Position numbers and translations under genes: made by a program
Shown here: piece by piece, positions 56,824-64,000 of the stretch
How positions within the stretch are numbered: position 1 is the first letter of the stretch
How the letters are laid out: the number at the start of each line of letters is the position of its first letter
Source of the DNA: Gautieria morchelliformis
Taxonomy: Eukaryota > Basidiomycota > Agaricomycetes > Gomphales > Gomphaceae
NCBI GenBank assembly: GCA_015179125.1
Contig: WHVA01000052.1
Location: 1-64,000, forward strand
Reading direction: 5' to 3'
DNA: 64,000 bases
Notes under the pieces: model-generated
Told to the model about the DNA's origin: nothing
What the model saw: the letters and a program-made list of their open reading frames with translations, nothing else
Databases searched by the model: none

Positions 56824-57951
56824 TAGATGGAAAAAAGTGGTCTGATAGAAGCTGAGCAGAGAAACAATGGGTGGGGAAAACAAGAGGTAAGAGGAAGGCG
56901 GCAAGGCCACATTGCAGCATGAGGCTTCGTGCGGTCACGTGACATAATCGCGCTACATCGCGTGATGTCACAAGTGCCGCATGGCCGCCAGCAGGTTTAT
57001 GAAGTCAAGGTAAAAGCCTGAAAAAATATGTTACATGTAATTATTGTAAATATACGTTATATACCATAGTTTAGAGTGTTACAATCAGCATTTATGGCCT
57101 TGTAGAAAGCTAAAAGGCTGGAAAGGTGCTCAATTAGTATGCAGCCCTCCCCCTTCCCTAAACCATTCAGTATACAATTCCATTAGTTTCAAACATTTAT
57201 ACATGTATATTACTCTAGTCTGAGAATGCTACATCCTCTGCTTATGCTATATTGGTATCATAATGGTGCATATAAGCCTATTTTTTCGAATATTAGAATC
57301 TGCATAATAAGCTATATATTTTGTACTAAATGGTAGATACTATATCATATATAGTTATTACAAAAGATCAGGTCTTATTATCCACTAGTTATCGAGGTAT
57401 ACATGTTTCTTTCTGAACGGCTGCCACGGAGTCAAAATTCAGACTCCACCTTATGTACCTGGAACAGCTGTAATCCGCAACTCAATCACCATGTACGTTG
57501 ACTGTCGCGGAACTCGTCCGCTGGCCTGGTTGCGTGAGATCCAGCGCTTCATAGTTGCTCCAGGGCTGGTCTGTTCCATCCACCAACGGCCACAACCGCT
57601 AGTGTTGCCTGCAGCTTGTGGGTCCAAGGGTGAAAGGTACTGTATCTTGCCCAGAAACATTAGAGCCTATCACAGTAGAGGTTTTGATGGGGATTTGGAG
57701 TGGTTTTGATGGGGATTTGAGAAGGCGTTTTGTGCCCAAAACCAACCCAAATTCCCAAAGCACCTCTGGAGGTGATTTGGAAAAGTCCTGTCGTTTTGGA
57801 TTTGGATTTTGGCTGGCACACCTAGCAGAGCTCCAAAGGCTGTCACCATCTGCTATGCCTTCTGAGATATGAGTCCCAGGAAGCACAAACGTGCTGAACC
57901 TGTCACAACAGCTACAATAGACACCCTTTCTGCTCCACAGCTGGAAGCTCT
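56824..57951. other. No supportable gene
   Basis: A+T-rich in 57000-57420. A frame at 57491-57709 and its reverse have no recognised domain. Repeated GGGATTTGGAGTGGTTTTGAT-like units at about 57685-57720 hint at an old small repeat. Confidence 0.4.
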
Positions 57952-58130
57952 TGTTATGACCGTGCAGTTCCGATTTCTGACACTCAGTTCCACACACATT
58001 CCAACCTTCCGATAGTTCTGATATTCCGCCCCTTGTTTTACTCCCTTGTTCTTTCGACTCTATCACTCGGACCCACTGGACTCGCCTCTCAGTACAACAC
58101 GACCATATGTCTGGTTATCCTTGAAGTTTC
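57952..58130 (+). repeat. LTR-C fragment (first 179 bp)
   Basis: TGTTATGACCG... matches the start of the left Gypsy-C LTR (30179 onward), diverged by many transitions. Interrupted at 58131 by Gypsy-E. Confidence 0.8.
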
Positions 58131-58674
58131 TGTCAGGGGAACACCAATCACACACTGCGCATTATCGCATGCTTTATTGCATGCATTATCGCATGCTTTA
58201 TCGCACACATTATTTCAGCATGTTGTTGGTGGCCCCTGAGCTTCTCCTAGCCTTTAGCATCCTTCTGTCTTGTGTTCCATTTATTTCCCTTCCTGTTCCG
58301 GCCCCTTCCAACATCATTCCTTCCTTATCTGTCCAGCCCTGTTATCGCTGGCGTGATTGCTCATGTAACTTGGGCATTCGGTGATCGGGCTAGCATGCCC
58401 GAGTTTGCTTATAGTCATAGTTAGGTGGCGAAGGGGTTCCTTAGAGTTTTCTCTTTGGATCCCCCTTCGCCAGGTATGTCTATGTCCTGTATATAGTTCT
58501 CTATCTTACTTTGGATCCCCCTTAGCCAGTTCGCCACTTGAGTGTAGAGCGTCTGCCTAGGTTCCCCTTATAGTAGAAAACTCTCTCTAGAGCACCGGTT
58601 GCGAAATCACCCGACTTCGAATCGAACACCCTTTGAAAGCAGTGATTTTAGCAATCCTTTCTCATACCCTGACA
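58131..58674 (+). repeat. Left LTR of Gypsy-E
   Basis: 544 bp, TGTCAGGGGAACACC...CCCTGACA. Contains a GCATTATCGCATGC tandem (about 58160-58205) and a repeated TTTGGATCCCCCTTCGCCA motif. Confidence 0.85.
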
Positions 58675-61600
58675 CCCTCTAACACTTACCATGGACAACT
58701 TGCCATCTGCTGCTGAAGTTTTGGACCGCTTGGTGGCGATAGAGCAAGAGTTGATGAGAGGCAGGAAAAACAAGATCTGGAGACAAGGTTGAACACCCTG
58801 CAGGCTATGACCACTGGGCTGATGGCTGGACTCCCTGGTCACGTTCGCGCCTCCTCAAAGTGAACAGCTGAGCCAGCAAAGCCCTCTGAATACGATGGGG
58901 ATCGTGCAAATGGTCGCAACTTCATCTAGTCATGCAACCTCTACCTGGGCATGTGAGTGAGTGACTTCCCAGACGAGCAGTCGCAGATCCTTTGGGTGAT
59001 GTCCTTCATGAAAACAGAGAGGGCTGCAACTTTTGCCACTCGCGCATTCACTCACGAAGCAAAGCATGGCATGCCGCTCTATGCAACCTGGAAGGATTTT
59101 GTTGAAGCATTTCGCCAGCAGTTTTACCCCCTACACTAAGCCACCGATGCAATGAACCAACTGGAATCACGCCAGTACCACCAGGGCAAGCGTTCAGTTG
59201 ATGAATACATCGATGGGTTCGAAGAGCTGGTTGAGAAGGCCGAATACACAGATGGGCAATCAATTGTGATGAAGTTCTGCCGAGGTCTCGAACCTGCAAT
59301 CCAGAGTCGCATTGCATTGATGTTGGATGGCAGGCCAAAGGACAATGACCCTTCTGCATGGTATGGGGCAGTGAGAACAGTTGCACTCACACGTGCAGCC
59401 AACGAAGTGTTCCAGGGACCTAGGGTGACAAACAGTGGCCCTCCCCCACTGCCATTTTTTCGCAAGGCAGGTGAATCACACACCAGGTTCACCAGTCAGC
59501 TCTCTTTGAGGCCAGCGATAATGCCAGTGCCCACGCCCCTTCCAAATGCCTCTGGGCCTGCTCCTATGGATGTGGATGCTGCAAAAAAGTGATTCCCACA
59601 GCCACTCACCTGTCGGTGCTGCGGAAAGGTCGGACACTTTGCACGAGAATGCCCGCAGGCCTATGACACCTGCTACATGACAGCTGATGAACGCGAGGAG
59701 CTGCTGGAGCACTGGATGGTCACTGCAGATGTGCAAGATGTTGCTGAGGAAGAGGTCGAGAAGGATGATGCTGAGGATTTTGTGTCACACAGCGAGTGAG
59801 AGATGTGCCCTCACTGCCCCTGTCCAATCGCTTTGCTGCTCTGTCAATAGCCCCAGATACTGAAGATACAATCCCTGTGTCAGAAACTGGGTCACACACA
59901 GCAAGCGATAAAGACACATCAACTGCCGACATTCTGAAAAGTCCTTCACCACGATTGAAACGTTGGGAGCAAGCCCTTCCCAAGCACTTCGTGGTTGCAT
60001 CCGTCCCCTCTCCAAATTCGCTGAATCTCAAGGTAGAGATCCAGACAACAGACACTGCTGAAGTCAAAGGGGTGACTGCACTCCTTGACAGTGGTGCGAC
60101 TGGGTTGTTCATCGACAGCAAATTTGTCGCTGCTGAGAAGTTAACCATGCAATCACTCACACGCCCTGCCCCTGTGTACAATGTTGATGGCACTCCCAAC
60201 AAGGGTGGAGCAATTCGCAATGTTGTTGATGTCATCCTGAGATTCCGTGACCACTCTGAACGTGCTGTCTTTGCCGTTACGAACCTTGGGAAGCACAAGA
60301 TGATCCTTGGCTATCCATGGCTCCGGGAGCACAACCTGGAGGTTAACTGGCGAACACAGGAGGTGACACTGAATAGACGCCCTGCGCAGTGCCACACCTG
60401 CAGAGCAACATTGCGGGAAGAGTGGAGAGAGGAGGCGAGGATACATGCATGCCACATGGGCCCCCTGCCTCAGATGGTGGAAGAGGAAGAGGGCGACACA
60501 GAAGGAGATGAGCCAGGTGATGTTGAGCCCCTTCTGGAGCCAGGAGATCGCCTGTTTGCGACTGTGTCCACCCAATGTACCTGTACCCATTATCCCAGCC
60601 ACCACAACCACTTCACAGCAGCTAGCTGAGAAGGCCCTTCGCAGTGTACCCCCAGCCGAAAAGGAACTCATCCCTCCTTACCTCCGTGACTTCGAGGATG
60701 TCTTTGCTAAAGAGTCCTTTGATTCACTTCCTGAACGCAGGACATGGGACCACGCAATTGAGCTCGAGCCAGGAGCCAAGCCATCTGCATGCAAGGTTTA
60801 CCACTTGCCCCCAGTGAACAGTTGCAGCTGGATGAATTCCTGCAGGAGAACCTGCACATTGGCCGCAAAGGCCCCTTGAAATCGCCTATGGCCAGCCCAG
60901 TGTTCTTCATCAAAAAGAAGGATGGATCGCTGCGCCTGGTCCAGGATTATCGCGTGCTCAATGCCATGACAGTGAAGAACCGCTACCCCCTTCCCATCAT
61001 TTCTGAGCTCATTGCGCAGCTTCGTGGAGCGAAATACTTCACCAAGCTAGATGTGCGATGGGGCTTTAATAATGTGCGAATAAAGGATGGCGATGAGTGG
61101 AAGGCTGCATTCCGCACTAATTGCGGCCTCTTTGAACCCCTCGTCATGTTCTTGGGACTCACAAACAGCCCTGCGACATTCCAGACCATGATGAATGGCA
61201 TCTTCCAAGACCTCATCATGGAAGGGCATGTGTGTGTGTACCTGGATGACATCCTGATCTTCACCGACACCCTTGAGGAGCATCGCCGACTTCTGTGAAT
61301 AGTCCTTGAGCGCCTACGGCAGCACAAGCTCTATCTTCGCCCTGAGAAATGCGAATTTGAGCGAACAAAGATTGAGTACCTTGGGCTCATTGTGTCACAT
61401 GGCAAAGTGGAGATGGACCCCATCAAGGTCGCAGGTGTCATGGACTGGCCAACCCCAGAAAATCACAAGGAGGTGCAGGCCTTCCTGGGATTTGCCAACT
61501 TTTATCGCCGGTTTGTCGAGGGCTTCTCACATCATGCGTGACCCCTGTTCGAGCTCACCAAGAAGGATGTACAATGGTCATGGGGTGATCGCTAACAGCA

Positions 61601-63665
61601 GGCATTTGATGGGCTGAAGCTGCGATTCACATCAACGCCGATCCTGCACTTTGCAGATGACAATCAACCATACGGGTGGAGGCTGACAGTTCAGATGTCG
61701 CCACTGGTGCAGTCCTGTCCCAGCGATCTCCAGATGATGACAAATGGCATCCCATTGCATTTTACTCAAAGAGTCTCACTCCTGTGGAGCAAAATTATGA
61801 GATTCATGACAAGGAGATGCTGGCTATTATTCGCGCCCTAGAGGAATGGCGACATTTCCTTGAAGGCACTAAGCATCACATTGAGATCTGGAAAGACCAC
61901 AAGAACCTGGAGTATTTTCGCACTGCAAAGAAGCTTAATCGCAGGCAGGCTAGATGGTCTCTCTACTTGTCACGTTTCGATTTCGAGCTTCACCGTCGGC
62001 CTGGTGTCACGATGGGCAAGTCAGATGCACTGTCGTGGCGCTCAGACCATGGGTCAGGATCAGGTGACAACAGCGATTTGACACTCCTACACCCAGAGCT
62101 GTTCATTGTTCACACCCTGGAGGGGCTCACCCTGGCGGGGGAAGAACGTGGGATTGTTCGCGACGTGAAGAAGGCATTTGCGGATGGGTCACTGGAGGAC
62201 GAGGTCACAGGGGCGGTAAAGAAGCTGCGAGAGTCTGGTGGGAAATCGCTGGTGTCTGCAGAGTGGGCTGAGATGGATGGGTTGCTCACATTCCGAGGTA
62301 AAGTCTATGTTCCAGATGTCCAGGACCTCAGGCGACGAATTGTCGCCCAGCACCATGATTCGCGGGTCCCTGGTCATCCTGGGCAATGGAAGACCCTTGA
62401 ACTTGTCTCACGAAATTACTGGTGGCTCCACATGTTGCGGTACATTGGCGAGTACTCCAATATGTGTGATTTATGCCTGCGAACAAAGGCACAAAGGCAG
62501 CCACCCCTCGGTGAACTCCATCCACTCCCTGTCCCTGAAGCTCGCTGGGACATGATCAGTGTTGACTTCATTGTGGAACTGCCTGATGCACATGGCTACG
62601 ATGCTGTGATGAATGTAGTGGACTCGGTCTCCAAGTGGGCACACTTCATCCCCACCAACACCACGATCACTGCAGCCAGAGCTGCGCGACTTTTCCTACA
62701 CCATGTCTGGAAGCTGCATGGCCTCCCGCAAACAGTGGTGTCAGATTGTGGGGTCCAGTTCGTGCGTGAATTCACTCGCGAGCTTTATCGCCTGCTGGGA
62801 ATTCACATCGCAGCCTCCACAGCATACCACCCACAGACTGACGGGCAGACGGAGCGACTCAATCAAGAGCTAGAGCAGTACCTTCGAACAACAACCATGT
62901 GCATGCTTCCACTCATCAATCACCCTTCATGCTGGACACTGGGTGGTACCCACAAATGGGCTTCGAACCACATCAACCCCCATCAAACCTTGAGTCTGTC
63001 AATGAATTCAAGGAACACATGGAGGAGTCACTGTCAGAAGCGAAGTCGGCACTGGCAAAGTCGAAGGAGGACATGGCAACATACTATAATTGCTGACGTG
63101 AACCAGCACCTACATTTTTGCCGGGTGACAAGGTTTACCTCGATGCAAGTGATATACACACCACCCGTCCTTTGAAAAAGATAGCTCATCGGCAACTTGG
63201 CCCCTACGTTGTTGAATGCCAAGTTGGGTCACAAGCCTACCGTCTCCGCCTCCCAACATCTCTGAGTCGTCTCCACCCTGTTTTCCCCGTCATTAAGCTC
63301 ACTCCTGCTCCATCCGATCCAATCCTGGGTTGGCGACCATCCCCACCACCTCCACCCATCCTTAGAGAGGGCGATGAGCACTTTGAAGTTGAACAGGTGT
63401 TAGACAGTCGCATGTGAGCAAATCACCTCCAGTTCCTCATCTAGTGGAAGGGTAATGGCTATGAAGAGAATTCTTGGGAAAATGAGGGCGATGTCCAAGC
63501 TCCTGACCTCATTGCCTACTTCTACCATTCGCATCCAGGTGCCCCTCGTCGCATTCGCTCCTTGGAGGCTGTCACCTTTCAGAATCGCATCCCTGTTCCA
63601 CCAGTGGGACTTCATGCGTCAGGTCGCCGCATTCTAGAGGGGGGTGATGTCAGGGAACATCAATC
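58131..63665 (+). mobile_element. Ty3/Gypsy family E, chromodomain-type, nearly full span
   Basis: Left LTR 58131-58674. Gag about 58690-59810 with a CCHC knuckle (CRCCGKVGHFARECPQ) at about 59613-59660. Protease ALLDSGATGLFID near 60085. RT with YLDDILIF near 61245. RNase H start, HKNLEYF, then integrase (HHDSRVPGHPGQWKT, CDLCLRTKAQ, YHPQTDGQTERL) about 62340-62880 and C-terminal part (GPYVVECQVGSQAYRL, LHPVFPVIKL) to about 63400. A purine tract AGAGGGGGG precedes 18 bp of right LTR (63648-63665), cut by LTR-F. Several breaks. Age cannot be taken from 18 bp. Confidence 0.85.
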
Positions 63666-64000
63666 TGTCAAGATTGGTTTTCAGGCGTTAATATCATGTA
63701 TTAGTGAACACAGCGAATGCCCGAATAACTTGTGTGAATAAGTATGCCGTTTGGCGAATAGGTGAACCAACAAATGTTCGCAAGATAAGAGGGTTGCCCG
63801 AACGGAGCTTGCCCTATCTACAGTCATAGCGAAATAGCCCGTGGCACTTGATGATGTAACGTGCAAGGTGTCACGGAAGGGCTGTCTAAGTAGCGACAAT
63901 CCCTTCGCCAGCAAAGGTGCCCCTTCGGAGCCCTTCGCCGATAGCACAGAAAATAGCTCGAAGGCTAAGGTAACGAAGATGAAGTATGAGAACTCACCAG
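63666..64000 (-). repeat. LTR-F copy, runs off the window
   Basis: Begins TGTCAAGATTGGTTTTCAGGCG and matches 12601-12935 and 26918-27250. Inserted 18 bp into the right LTR of Gypsy-E. The far end is not in the window. Confidence 0.88.

Noticed and set aside
58590-58640. tRNA-like T-loop sequence (ACTTCGAATC) near the end of LTR-E
   Set aside because: No cloverleaf arms could be folded around it; it is LTR sequence.

Overview
The window looks like nuclear DNA of a filamentous basidiomycete, most likely a mushroom-forming agaricomycete. Host genes have many short introns (45-62 nt, GT-AG). The host families (a divergent kinase-like protein, a fungal GPCR-like gene, a conserved mushroom hypothetical protein) and the chromodomain Ty3/Gypsy elements fit that group. 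I cannot name the species.

Layout. Positions 1-630 hold the end of a minus-strand Gypsy element (family B). Positions 635-6387 are the only host-gene island at the left: a possible terminal exon, a two- or three-exon hypothetical gene divergent from a 79-aa three-exon gene, a decayed GPCR-like gene, and a complete six-exon kinase-like gene (4993-6387). After a purine-rich minisatellite, 7149-21156 is one Gypsy element (family A) that carries five solo LTRs inside it, one of which holds a sixth. All are placed by target-site duplications (TSDs), and an uninterrupted partial copy of A at 40127-42253 shows the empty sites for the insertions in its range. Next come a truncated LTR-F, a gene-free stretch with tandem repeats, and a 5'-truncated LINE cut by a Gypsy element (family H). 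H is cut in turn by a minus-strand Gypsy (family F).

The centre (30179-38142) is Gypsy family C. Between its integrase and its right LTR it carries an antisense, intron-containing gene for a coiled-coil plus Zn2Cys6 protein. The element is saturated with the pentamer TTCCG/CGGAA, which contains the CGG triplet that Zn2Cys6 proteins typically bind. It is followed by a truncated LTR-G holding a 1190-bp TIR transposon (178-bp TIRs, 9-bp TSD) with RecQ-helicase and unknown-protein fragments, then the partial A and B copies.

Positions 43839-49091 are a young Copia element inserted in Gypsy-D gag sequence. To its right lie a Tc1/mariner-like transposase fragment, a Copia solo LTR, two short hAT-type elements with exact 8-bp TSDs, and a minus-strand multi-exon host-type gene (54449-56823). 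Finally Gypsy-E (58131-63665) sits inside an LTR-C fragment and is itself interrupted by an LTR-F running off the window.

How it works together: this is heterochromatin-like, layered retroelement DNA surrounding a small host-gene island. Retroelements are treated here as fossils. I saw no CRISPR array, rRNA, convincing tRNA gene or plasmid-like origin.
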